Assembly (NCBI GenBank): GCA_026989375.1 | Contig: JALSJJ010000011.1 | Coordinates: forward strand, 1 to 33,441 | DNA length: 33,441 nucleotides | From: Rhodothermus sp. | GTDB taxonomy: Bacteria > Bacteroidota > Rhodothermia > Rhodothermales > Rhodothermaceae | Direction: 5' to 3' | Part shown: positions 24,526 to 32,900 of the stretch, piece after piece | Numbering within the stretch: position 1 is the stretch's first letter | Layout of the letters: each line of letters opens with the position of its first letter | Notes under the pieces: generated by a model | The model's database searches: none | What the model saw: only the letters and a program-made list of their open reading frames with translations | Told to the model about the DNA's origin: nothing | Translations under genes and position numbers: made by a program

Positions 24526-25458
24526 TTAGCCCATCCGCTTACGTTTGTTCAGATAGGCCATCAGGGCGGTAGCATAAGGCTGACCGGTGTCAAGCTCGAC
24601 AAAGTCGATGCGATGCTCCAGACAGCGCCGGCGAAACTGTTCGGTAAAAGCCTGCACAGCCTGCACGTAGGCCTCCCGAAACTGCGCTGGATGCAGGGTT
24701 AAGGCTTCACCGGTTTCTATATCGAAAAGGCGAAGCGGACGATCCGGTAGTTCAAAATGCCGTTCTGTCGCACCTTCCAGCACGTGAAACACCAGCACTT
24801 CGTGTCCACGATGTCGCAGATGGCGCAGGGCGCGCAGTAGCTCGTCGTGTGTCGAGAGGTTGTCAAACAGATCGGTGATCAGCACAACGAGTGCCCGGCG
24901 GTGGATACGCTCGGCTACTTCGTGGAGCACCGGCGCCACAGCCGTACGTCGAGTTTCGGTCGTTTCTTGGCGTACCAGTCGTTCCAGATGCGCCAGCAGC
25001 GTGTACAGGTAACCTGGTTTGCTTCTGGGGGGAAGCAGTGTATGCACCCGTTCGTCAAAAGCGATGAGACCTGTGGCATCGCGCTGGCGTATCATGAGAA
25101 AGTGAAGGGCTGCAGCCAGATAGGCTCCGTATTCAAGTTTGGTCAGAGAGGCCCGGTACCGGTAGCGCATCGAAGGCGACGTGTCGAGCACCACGTAGTG
25201 CCGCAGGTTCGTTTCTTCCTCGTACTGTTTGACGTAGAAGCGGTCCGTCTTGGCGTACACCTTCCAGTCGATGTGCCGCAGTTCGTCCCCTGCGTTGTAG
25301 GGACGGTGCTCGGCAAATTCTACCGAAAAGCCATGATACGGACTGCGATGCAACCCGGTAATAAAACCTTCGACGATCAGCCGCGCCCGCAGCTCCATGT
25401 TTTTCAGGCGCGAGAGAACGGCTGGATCAAGGTACTGTAATGTGTCAGGGCGGGCCAC
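24526..25458 (-). CDS. DUF58 protein with vWA-like domain
   Basis: A 310-aa cytoplasmic protein. The DUF58 core is at about 54-82 (YNAGDELRHIDWKVYAKTDR followed by YVKQYEEE), and a vWA-like fold follows with a MIDAS-type DTSPSM (92-97) and a later LITDLFDN. DUF58 proteins are generally encoded beside MoxR AAA+ ATPases and act in metal-ion insertion or complex assembly, but no MoxR or other vWA genes are in this window. The shorter form without membrane anchors matches the common soluble type. It diverges from pyrR across the REP-bearing spacer. Confidence 0.92.
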   Translation of the reverse strand: MARPDTLQYLDPAVLSRLKNMELRARLIVEGFITGLHRSPYHGFSVEFAEHRPYNAGDELRHIDWKVYAKTDRFYVKQYEEETNLRHYVVLDTSPSMRYRYRASLTKLEYGAYLAAALHFLMIRQRDATGLIAFDERVHTLLPPRSKPGYLYTLLAHLERLVRQETTETRRTAVAPVLHEVAERIHRRALVVLITDLFDNLSTHDELLRALRHLRHRGHEVLVFHVLEGATERHFELPDRPLRLFDIETGEALTLHPAQFREAYVQAVQAFTEQFRRRCLEHRIDFVELDTGQPYATALMAYLNKRKRMG

Positions 25459-25528
25459 CGAAAGCCTGAAGGTTGATGTAAGAGATCAGGTGATGCGGTT
25501 AGAATCCTGACGTGGGCCAGGGTTCCTT

Positions 25529-25615
25529 CGGTAGGGGCAGACCCTTGTGTCTGCCCGAAAGGCAGACCGTGTGTTCGTCCGATTCGTCGGGCGCACACGG
25601 GGTGCGCCCCTACCG
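25529..25615. repeat. REPIN-like element: two REP hairpins in inverted orientation
   Basis: The 10-mer CGGTAGGGGC begins the element and its exact complement GCCCCTACCG ends it, so the whole 87 bp is an inverted pair. Left REP: 8-bp stem GGGCAGAC (25535-25542) with GTCTGCCC (25549-25556). Right REP, on the opposite strand: stem GGGCGCAC (25589-25596) with GTGCGCCC (25602-25609). The two stems differ at two positions but both stay fully paired, as expected of compensatory change. Such elements are moved by RAYT (Y1 transposase) proteins in trans; none is encoded here. Confidence 0.8.
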
Positions 25616-25649
25616 TCCCTATCGGTTTGATTTCCCATTCATCACCCCC

Positions 25650-25677
25650 CGGTAGGGGCAGACCAACGTGTCTGCCC
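25650..25677 (+). repeat. Single REP-like hairpin, third copy
   Basis: The sequence again starts CGGTAGGGGCAGACC, identical over 15 bases to the left copy at 25529, and forms an 8-bp stem GGGCAGAC (25656-25663) with GTCTGCCC (25670-25677) around a 6-nt loop. It stands 34 bp from the paired element and 90 bp before the pyrR start. Confidence 0.8.
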
Positions 25678-25767
25678 AGAATGTGGACCATTCGGGATGG
25701 GATCCTTTGGGCAGGCCTGTGCGTGTGGCCGATAGGAAGGCGCTATCTGGTCAAACGAACAACCCAT

Positions 25768-26346
25768 ATGGAAGCCCGAGCTTGCATTAAAGCACAGCTT
25801 ATGGACGAGGCCGACCTGGACCGCACACTGGAGCGTATGGCCCGGCAGATCATTGAACGGGCGGCACTCGACGCCGGCAGTCCGGAGCGCCTGGCATTGG
25901 TGGGTATGCAAACGCGCGGCGTGTATCTGGCGCGTCGACTGCAGGCCAAGATTCGGACGGCGGCCGGGCTGGAAGTCCCTGTCGGCATTCTCGACGTGAC
26001 CATGTATCGCGACGATGTGCGGCTGCGGGCACATCAACCTGTAGTGCGTCCCACGCATATCCCTTTTGATGTGACGGGCCGCCATCTGGTGCTCATCGAC
26101 GATGTGATCTATACGGGCCGCACTGCGCGGGCCGCGCTGGATGCGCTGATGGATCTGGGGCGTCCGGCTGCTGTCTATTTGCTGGTGATGATCGATCGAG
26201 GGCTACGCGAGCTGCCCATTTGCCCGGACATTGTCGGGCGCCAGGTTCCGACACTCCCTGGCGAAGAGGTACGCGTGCGGTTGCGTGAGGTGGACCATCA
26301 GGAAGGCGTATGGCTTGTAGAAACACCCCGTGTGCCAGCACCATAA
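25768..26346 (+). CDS. pyrR: PyrR bifunctional pyrimidine regulator / uracil phosphoribosyltransferase
   Basis: Start at ATG 25768 (192 aa); an upstream extension would run through the REP repeats. The type I PRTase fold has the PRPP-binding motif VLIDDVIYTGRT (108-119) and PyrR-type segments LVGMQTRGVYLARRL, GILDVTMYRDDV and VDRGL-like MIDRGLRELPICPDIVGRQVPT. PyrR can make UMP from uracil and PRPP and, in many bacteria, controls pyr transcripts by RNA binding. No pyr biosynthetic genes or PyrR-binding leader are visible here, so only the enzyme family is certain. A small lipoprotein gene follows. Confidence 0.92.
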   Translation: MEARACIKAQLMDEADLDRTLERMARQIIERAALDAGSPERLALVGMQTRGVYLARRLQAKIRTAAGLEVPVGILDVTMYRDDVRLRAHQPVVRPTHIPFDVTGRHLVLIDDVIYTGRTARAALDALMDLGRPAAVYLLVMIDRGLRELPICPDIVGRQVPTLPGEEVRVRLREVDHQEGVWLVETPRVPAP

Positions 26347-26461
26347 TTTTTAGCTGGAATCTCAAAGAACAAAGGCCTTTCTTGTCGGATCTTTAACCGC
26401 CTGCGTACGCTGCGCGAAGCGCGGCTTTGAGTTGCTTTTGCGAACCGGAAAACATAAAAGC

Positions 26462-26818
26462 ATGACACACAGGCAGATCCTGGCACAGTGGATCGGGCTA
26501 TTGCTGGTATTTGTGATGGCCGGATGTGGCCGTAATGGAGAAAGGGCAGAGAGTCCGGTGCGGGTTGAGCATTTTCGCTATCAAGAATTGCCCGGAGGAA
26601 CGCGGATCGTTACCGGTGTGGTTCGTAACCTGACGGATCAGCCAATTACCAATCTTCAGCTCGAAATCGGCCTCTATGACCGTCACAATCGGCTGATCGG
26701 TACAATGCAGGTCCCTGTCCAGAATATTCCACCCCAGGGGCGCAAACGCTTTCGCCAGCCGCTCGATACCGATCAGGATGTACGGGGCGCCCGCGTACGC
26801 AGCGTGCTTGTACTCTGA
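26462..26818 (+). CDS. Small FxLYD-domain lipoprotein
   Basis: Start at ATG 26462 (118 aa; a longer frame from 26432 only adds ten residues). The signal peptide ends in lipobox VMAGC (Cys21). The rest is a single beta-sandwich of the FxLYD type: GTRIVTGVVRNLTDQPITNLQLEIGLYD, with VRNLT and GLYDRHNRLIG, and a closing QNIPPQGRKRFRQPL. FxLYD domains occur in envelope lipoproteins of unknown role. It is separated from pyrR by 115 bp, which includes a 10-bp palindrome AAAGGCCTTT, and by about 900 bp from the pilin-like gene. Confidence 0.8.
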   Translation: MTHRQILAQWIGLLLVFVMAGCGRNGERAESPVRVEHFRYQELPGGTRIVTGVVRNLTDQPITNLQLEIGLYDRHNRLIGTMQVPVQNIPPQGRKRFRQPLDTDQDVRGARVRSVLVL

Positions 26819-27475
26819 ACTAAATTATAGCGGTTACCGTTTAGCGTGTCGCTGGCGCAGACGAAAACGACTATGGCATATGCCCGGGCGAGCTGCCTCC
26901 AGATCCTGCCTATGACGCCGGCGTCTTGCATGCTCTGGCTCCATCGAAAAGATATACCAGGAGATTCCGTTCTGGCATCGGCCGTACGACCTGGCTCGAA
27001 GCGCTTCGGAGACTTATCGCGTGGCCTCTGCAAGCAGAACGTCTGGTTGTCGTGGCCCCTTTAGCGTAGCTATCACGCCATGCTGCACTGTTTCGGGCCA
27101 GCATGCATGCGCTTTGTCCATCGAATGGCCAATCACAAAGCGATTCGCTGGCGTCCGATAGCGTAGTGGAAGCATGGTATGCGTGATATAGTGCCAATTC
27201 ACGCATCGCAAATTTTCTGTAACAGAGAGCTAAGATGCAAGCCTGTGGATGGACGGATACGTGCGCTCATAACGAAAGGCTATCACTTCGCTGAGTAAAG
27301 GTGTGGATCCTATCGTAGGGCTGGGATTGAATGCGCGATCCGTTCGCCTTCAGGTGAACATCGCGGGCTCCTGCTACTGGAGGACTGAGGTGCATGCAAA
27401 GGCTCGCCGTTGTGTGTGACCGATTCGTTTGGATACGTAGGGTTACCTATCGTAACGCTCAAGACAGACCGTTCT

Positions 27476-27503
27476 GAGGTAGCAAAGGGTCACACCTCTT
27501 TTT
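27476..27503 (+). terminator. Weak terminator-like hairpin in the pilin upstream region
   Basis: GAGGT (27476-27480) can pair with ACCTC (27494-27498) and is followed by TTTTT (27499-27503). The stem is only 5 bp with a 13-nt loop, so this is a weak candidate; it would fit the end of a small transcript or a decayed gene upstream. Confidence 0.3.
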
Positions 27504-27714
27504 AAATGGACAGCTTTTGAAGGTTTAGAACAGGAGAGCAGTAGTGGTGGACGCAACTGGCATAGCCTGTGTAACAGAAAAGAGACGGGTTTTTGGCGGG
27601 GCCGTATAAGGCCGAAAGAAAAAATTGTCCGACCATTTAAGATGCCGGACTGACGGTCGATACCTACCCAGAAGCCTGTCAACAGGAAAACCACCAAACA
27701 TCCGTTAACCAAAC

Positions 27715-27720
27715 AGGAGG
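27715..27720 (+). promoter_or_regulatory. Strong Shine-Dalgarno site of the pilin-like gene
   Basis: A perfect AGGAGG lies 6 nt before the ATG at 27727. Most genes in this window lack a recognisable Shine-Dalgarno sequence, as is usual for this clade, so this site suggests high translation of the pilin-like protein and confirms its start. Confidence 0.75.
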
Positions 27721-27726
27721 CTCGTC

Positions 27727-28191
27727 ATGGGTCAGCAACAGCTTTTGCTCCTTGTGCTGGGTATGGTGATCGTGGGCATTGCGGTAGTGGCTGGCATCCA
27801 GGCGTTCTCAGAAGGGAAAGCCAAGGCCGACCGTGATGCAGCGGTCAGCGACGCTATGCGGCTGATTTCGGACATCCAGGCTTGGATGTTGAAGCCCAAA
27901 GCCTTTGGAGGGGGCGGCGATTCGGGCGACTGGAGCAACGTGAGTTTTCAGGCGATCGGAATTCCTTCTTCCAGCCTGGATAACAACGGACGCTATCTTA
28001 CCCTCAATGGGTGCTATGCGTTGAGTGGGAATACCACGGCCGCTACGCTGACAATTTATAGCCTTACAACCGACAACAATGGCAATCGCGTCTGTGATGC
28101 CAACACCACCATTGCTACGGTGACAATTGACGGTACGACGCCCGACGATATTGCCTGGAGCTATGCGACTAACAACAATAACAACAATTAA
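27727..28191 (+). CDS. Atypical type IV pilin-like protein
   Basis: A 154-aa protein with a single N-terminal hydrophobic helix (residues 6-26, LLLLVLGMVIVGIAVVAGIQA) preceded only by MGQQQ, then an amphipathic continuation (KAKADRDAAVSDAMRLISDIQAW) and a small Ser/Thr/Asn-rich beta domain with Cys96 and Cys123 that could form a disulphide. The architecture is that of a type IV pilin or pseudopilin, but the usual G/FxxxE prepilin cleavage motif is absent; the leader would be very short (after Gly2) or uncleaved, and there is no Glu5. The protein ends in a run of six Asn. The very strong ribosome site and the downstream PilC/GspF and PilB/GspE genes support a structural pilus role. I infer major-subunit status; it is not proven. 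Confidence 0.7.
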   Translation: MGQQQLLLLVLGMVIVGIAVVAGIQAFSEGKAKADRDAAVSDAMRLISDIQAWMLKPKAFGGGGDSGDWSNVSFQAIGIPSSSLDNNGRYLTLNGCYALSGNTTAATLTIYSLTTDNNGNRVCDANTTIATVTIDGTTPDDIAWSYATNNNNNN

Positions 28192-28216
28192 TTAATAAGA
28201 AGCTTTTCGATGTAAA

Positions 28217-28273
28217 TCCGGCGGCGTTCTGTGCGGGGGAATGCGCCCCGGCGGGGCGCCGCCGGACGGTTTT
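28217..28273 (+). terminator. GC-rich hairpin between pilin-like and PilC genes (terminator or attenuator)
   Basis: A perfect 10-bp stem, TCCGGCGGCG (28217-28226) with CGCCGCCGGA (28257-28266), encloses a 30-nt region that can form a second GGGG/CCCC hairpin. It is followed by CGG and TTTT (28270-28273). The short U tract suggests partial termination, which would make the pilin-like transcript more abundant than the downstream pilus genes; it could also stabilise the pilin mRNA 3' end. Confidence 0.65.
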
Positions 28274-28332
28274 AGGCCTCTTCTACGAGAACGATCGGCC
28301 CGGTTTGCTATCCATTTGTGCAGGTATCGAAA

Positions 28333-29694
28333 ATGCCCGTTCGTGAGTTTCGCTTCAGTGGGGTCAGCGTAAGCGGGGTGCCCGTGCAGGGGACCGTACT
28401 GGCTCCTTCGATGCGGGCAGCCCGTAAAAAGCTGGCCGAGTTAGCTCGGAAGCATAACTTCCGTCCCCAACTCTTGCAACCGCGCCGCACGTTCATCTAC
28501 AAGGTACGGCATCCCAGTGGCAAGGTCATTACCGGGGAACAGAAAGCGTACACGGCCGAGGAGCTGGCCCAGGCCCTGCGCAAGATGGGCCTGGAGGTGA
28601 TCCGCATTGAACGTAAGGTACTCGACCTGCAGCTCAAGCCGCCACGGACAGACATCATCATGTTCGTGCGCCTGGCGGCCAACCTGCTACGCGAAAAGCT
28701 GCCCTTCGATGAAGTCCTGAACCTGCTGGTCAACGACATCTCGTCGAGCTCGCTGCGCCAGGTGATCCGCGATCTGAACGCCGATTTGAAGGCAGGCATG
28801 GAGGCGCAGCAGGCCTTCATGAAGCACCAGCACATCCTGGGCAAATTTACGGCCTACATGCTCGGCCTGGCCTCAAAAAGCGGCAACATGGCCGAGATCT
28901 TTGAATCGACGGCCCGTTTTCTGGAGCGTCAAAATGAGTTTCGCAAGAGCGTCCGCAGTGCAATGATCACCCCGGCTATTACGATCATCGCGCTGGTGGC
29001 CACGTTCATCTGGTACGTGTGGTACATCTTCCCGATGACGGCCGGCCTGCTGGCCGACCTGGGCATGGAATTGCCCCCGATGACGGCAGCGACCATGAAG
29101 TTTTCGCAATGGTTGGATCGCAATATCCTCTGGCTGACGCTCAGTTTTGCAGCGGTCGTGTTGGGGTTTGTAGCGTTTGCTCGCTCAGAAAAAGGGCAGC
29201 TCATCGTCCATCGATGGCTGATCAAGTTACCACTCATAGGAGGGCTATTGCACAAGCTGAACATTGAGATCTTCTGTCGGGTCTTTGCCATCCTGTATTC
29301 TCATAGCGGTGAAAACATCAGCGTGATTAAGATCGCTGCCGAAGCCTGCGGTAATCGCTATATGGAGCATCGAATCAAAACGGTTACGGTGCCGCTGATG
29401 GTGGCGCAGGGGGTGGATCTGGTACGAGCCATGGAAGCCAGTGGCGTCTTTACTCAGATGGCTCTGGCTCGCTTCCGAAGCGGGGCGGAAACGGGGAACG
29501 TGCGAGGGGCTGCCGAGCAAATGGCCAACTATTACGAAAGCGAGACTACCCTGAAATTGAAGGCGGTTGTGGAGGGCATCCAGACGGTCATTGCCATCCT
29601 GATTACGATCGCTATCGCCATCCTGACCATTATTTCCTCTGAAGTGGCCCTGATTCAGCCATCCACGACCGACCTGATGCGCATGGGTGGCTGA
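28333..29694 (+). CDS. PilC/GspF-type inner-membrane platform protein
   Basis: Start at ATG 28333 (453 aa; a GTG at 28318 adds five residues). The N-terminal ~100 residues are a soluble domain (VREFRFSGVSVSGVPVQGTVLAPSMRAARKKL, typical of GspF N-termini: YTAEELAQALRKMGLEVIRIE). Two T2SSF domains follow: the first at about 105-235 (LRLAANLLREKLPFDEVLNLL, GLASKSGNMAEIFESTARFLE, then helix SAMITPAITIIALVATFIWYV) and the second at about 300-445 (FCRVFAILYSHSGENISVIKI, RSGAETGNVRGAAEQMANYYE, then helix QTVIAILITIAIAILTIIS). PilC/GspF anchors the pilus assembly ATPase at the inner membrane. It lies between the pilin-like gene and the ATPase gene. Confidence 0.92.
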   Translation: MPVREFRFSGVSVSGVPVQGTVLAPSMRAARKKLAELARKHNFRPQLLQPRRTFIYKVRHPSGKVITGEQKAYTAEELAQALRKMGLEVIRIERKVLDLQLKPPRTDIIMFVRLAANLLREKLPFDEVLNLLVNDISSSSLRQVIRDLNADLKAGMEAQQAFMKHQHILGKFTAYMLGLASKSGNMAEIFESTARFLERQNEFRKSVRSAMITPAITIIALVATFIWYVWYIFPMTAGLLADLGMELPPMTAATMKFSQWLDRNILWLTLSFAAVVLGFVAFARSEKGQLIVHRWLIKLPLIGGLLHKLNIEIFCRVFAILYSHSGENISVIKIAAEACGNRYMEHRIKTVTVPLMVAQGVDLVRAMEASGVFTQMALARFRSGAETGNVRGAAEQMANYYESETTLKLKAVVEGIQTVIAILITIAIAILTIISSEVALIQPSTTDLMRMGG

Positions 29695-29907
29695 TGAGGG
29701 ACGAAAAAAGAATTCCATTATGGTCCACATACTGTCAGGGAAAACGCGTGCTCCATAGAAGAGGCCTGCTAATAGGCCAGACACGATAGGTAGTCCGGCC
29801 AGAATGATGGGACATTGAGGGGGGCGGGTGCTTCCCTGGTGTGCACCTACTGGCAGGGCAGAGAAGGACATCGAACCACGCGCAAGTGCGCCAGAACGAT
29901 CAAGCGT
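29695..29907. other. Intergenic region between PilC- and PilB-type genes
   Basis: Two hundred and thirteen bases separate the two pilus genes. A TTG-initiated extension of the ATPase frame covers 29815-29907 but its composition is poor in protein-like features. Short GGCC repeats around 29760-29790 could form a small stem; there is no clear terminator or promoter. Confidence 0.35.
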
Positions 29908-32900
29908 ATGGGCTGGAGTGATCTGTTCGGGCGCCGCCGTTCGCATCGTGAGTGGAACGAGGAGCTGCGGCGGCTGAAGTTCGGGAAAGCGAGTGCTTCC
30001 GAAACACCATCGCCCGATGCCGCCAGGCAGTCCGAGGCCAACGATAAGAAGGCGCAGGAGGCTGCTTCGGAATCGACCGGCCAGAATACCCCACTGAGCC
30101 ATGAAGACGCGCCACTGACGCAGTTATGGCTGGAGATGGTGGGTGATGGACACGCCAAATCGTTGCCAGCACTGTCCGACGCATCATGGTCGGCTCCACA
30201 GGAAGCGGTAGAAGACACGCAGGCCGCCAGGGAAGCTGATCAGACTGCCGAGCTGGCTGAAGACGTAGCCGCTACCGGAACCGTGTCGGCCCAGCCGCAA
30301 GCGAGTCAGTCCAATGCGTCGTCAGAACAGCCTCCCCACCGTTCGTCATCGTTCCGACCGCAAGCAGAGGCTAACGATTTGCAGCCTGCGGAGCGTGACC
30401 ATAGCCGTGCCCATTCGGGCGCAGGCGATTCCCGGACGGCTATGTTTACTGATGGAGGAGGGATGGCCGAGCTGGCCGAAATGTTTGAAGATGAAGTGGT
30501 CATGGCACTGCTCTATGGAGGGGCTGTGCGTCTGGATCAGATTGCCCGGGCAATCGTCCTGCGTCGCCGCCAGCCTGCACAAGCACTCTGGCGGTGTTTG
30601 CTGGAAGTTCCAGATGTGGACCGCGAGGTCGTGCTGGCCGAAGCGGCCCGCATCGGCGGTGTCGCACCGGCTCCGGTAGATGAAAAACGGCCTTCTGTTG
30701 AATTCATTAAGGCCATTTTGTTACTCTTACCGCCTTCAATGCAGCATGCCCTGTTCGAATGGCAGTTGCTTCCATGTGGATTTGCCCAGGGAGGAAAGGA
30801 CGAAGGGCGCGTACTCCTGCTGGCTACCTGCGATCCCACGCGTTCGGATCTGGAAGCATGGGTGCAGGAGTTGCCCCTGGCAGCCGAGCTCCGGTATGCT
30901 CCGGAACGTATCCTGAAGAAACGACTGGCTGAGCTGGAAAACTTCCGGCCACCTGCCCTGAACATGGATCAGTCGCCGCCTCCTGCGGAAGCTGCCGACA
31001 CCTCGATAGCCGGTACCCCAGAGAAGCAAGATGACGCTGTGGTAAACCAACCGCTTGAGGTGCCGGCGTCGATGGAGAGGCATGCGGCCCATCAACCCGA
31101 CGCAGGTGTCCCTAACGTACCGGAGATATCGGCGGTCGAAGCACCTTCGGACAAAAGCGCGGAAACAGACGAATCCCCAGGTCCAGCAACAACTTCTGGA
31201 TTGCCCGCAACCGAAATCGCGCCGGACAGCCAGTTGGAAGAAGACGAGGCCTCCTACCAGGACGATGAGCCTGAAGCCCCTGAGCCTTCTATTGCTACAG
31301 ACCATGCGATAGATCAGGAAGCAGCCGTTGATTGGTCTTCGGAAAAGCACGCAGTAGACGAACTGCCGACAAAAGCGTGCCTTGATCAGGAAGCCAGCTA
31401 CGCCGATGAGCCCTCATCGGAACCTGAGGCGGAAGCGCATGCTGCAGCCGCATCAGAAACCGCCTTGCCTGAGGTTACGATAGAGACCATAGAGCCGGCG
31501 TCCGAAGTAGCAGGCGGAGACAGAGAAGAGGTAGCAGATACGCCCTCGATCGCCGAAGAAGAAACGGAAGAGACGCCTGCGTCGGTTAAGATTGTCCTGG
31601 ATGATCTACCTGAGCTCAAAACGGCCATTAGTCGTGACCGGGTAGTGAGCCGTTTGCTCGAAAAGGAAGTGGTGGCCCTGCATCAGATCTATCAGGCCTA
31701 TCAGCGACAGCAGGATGAAGGGTTGAAAGAGCCCCTCTGGCGCGTGCTGGCGCAAAGCGATCATGTGCCGCAAGATGCTATTTACGAAGAGGCCGCCCGG
31801 TTGTACGCCTTTCCCATTGCCCGATTGGAGCCGGGCAAGCCCAGTCCCGAATTTGTGCGCTCGGTGATGGACACCTTCGAAGAAGAGGTGCGCGAGCGTC
31901 TGATTGCCCTTCGAGTTGTACCCTTTGAGGTTGACCTGGACGCCCAGACCGGTGCTGTCAAGCTCGTGCTGGTCACCCATGATCCCATGCGGCCCGAAGT
32001 GCACCGTCTGATGCATCGGCTCAAGCTGGAGCGGTTCGAGCTCCAATATGCACCGCAGGGCGTCATTATGCAGGCGTTGCTGGAGGCTTATCCGCGACGC
32101 AACGAATACCTGGAGCGTGTTCAGGAAGAAGAAGCCTATGATCTGGGCACCAGCTACGAGGCTGAGGCCGAACTGATCGACGAGGATGCCTTAGAGGCGG
32201 AGATCAACCGTTCAAAGCTGATCAACCTGTTCGAGGCCACGCTCGTCGAGGCCGTCCACCAGGGCGCCTCCGACATCCACATCTTCCCCAACAATGAAAA
32301 GAAAGTCGAAATCCATTTCCGGATTGATGGACGGCTTACGCGCTGGCACGTTGAGGATAAGGTGCATCCGGAAGCGCTGATCGCCGTCATCAAAGACCAG
32401 GCCATCAATGTGGATCGCTTTGAGCGCGATGCGGCGCAGGACGGTTTCATTCAGCGCTGGATCGACGATCACCTGATCCGCTTCCGCGTCTCCGTGCTAC
32501 CCATTGCCAATGCGCTTGAAGACCTGCGCTCTGAATCGATCGTCATCCGCGTGCTCGACGACCGCAAGGTCATCAAAGACCTGCGGTTGCTGGGCCTGAA
32601 CAAAAAAGCGCTGGAGCGCTTTGAGCGGGCCATCCGCCAACCCTATGGCATGGTGATCGTCACCGGACCCACCGGCTCCGGCAAAAGCACCACGCTCTAT
32701 GCCGCCCTCCACCAGGTCGTCAGTCCTGAGGTGAATGTGCTGACGATCGAAGATCCGGTCGAGTACATCATTCCGGGCGTGCGGCAGATCAAACTCAACC
32801 ACAAGCTGGGCCTGGAAGATGCCCTGCGGGCTATCCTTCGGCACGACCCCGACATCGTGATGGTCGGGGAGATGCGCGATCGGCAGACGGCCGAGCTGGC

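Larger units (their letters stand above)
25459..25767. other. Divergent intergenic region carrying REP-like repeats
   Basis: This 309-bp spacer between the divergent DUF58 and pyrR genes holds three copies of a REP-like hairpin sequence (described separately). I see no convincing coding frame; a frame upstream of pyrR, open from 25627, reads through the repeat and is unlikely to be protein. A PyrR-type RNA anti-terminator is not evident. Confidence 0.6.
26819..27726. other. ~900-bp region without a convincing gene, upstream of the pilin-like gene
   Basis: No frame on either strand looks like an intact protein. One plus-strand frame, open from 26845 to a TAG at 27067-27069, has coding-like composition near its end (segments RFRSGIGRTTWLEALRRL and AERLVVVAPLA) but its only plausible start is a TTG at 26926, giving 47 aa; it may be a gene remnant. 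Further on are a weak terminator-like hairpin (27476-27503) and a leader with possible alternative stems at 27627-27659. I found no tRNA and no riboswitch class that I recognise. Confidence 0.5.

Noticed and set aside
26845-27069. 73-codon open frame with coding-like segments
   Set aside because: It lacks an ATG or GTG near its start; the only plausible start is an internal TTG. I could not match it to any family, so it is mentioned as a possible remnant and not called as a gene.
27181-27370. Possible c-di-GMP riboswitch upstream of the pilin-like gene
   Set aside because: I looked for the GEMM-I conserved blocks and tetraloop/receptor arrangement because such riboswitches often precede pilus genes, but none of the conserved segments is present.
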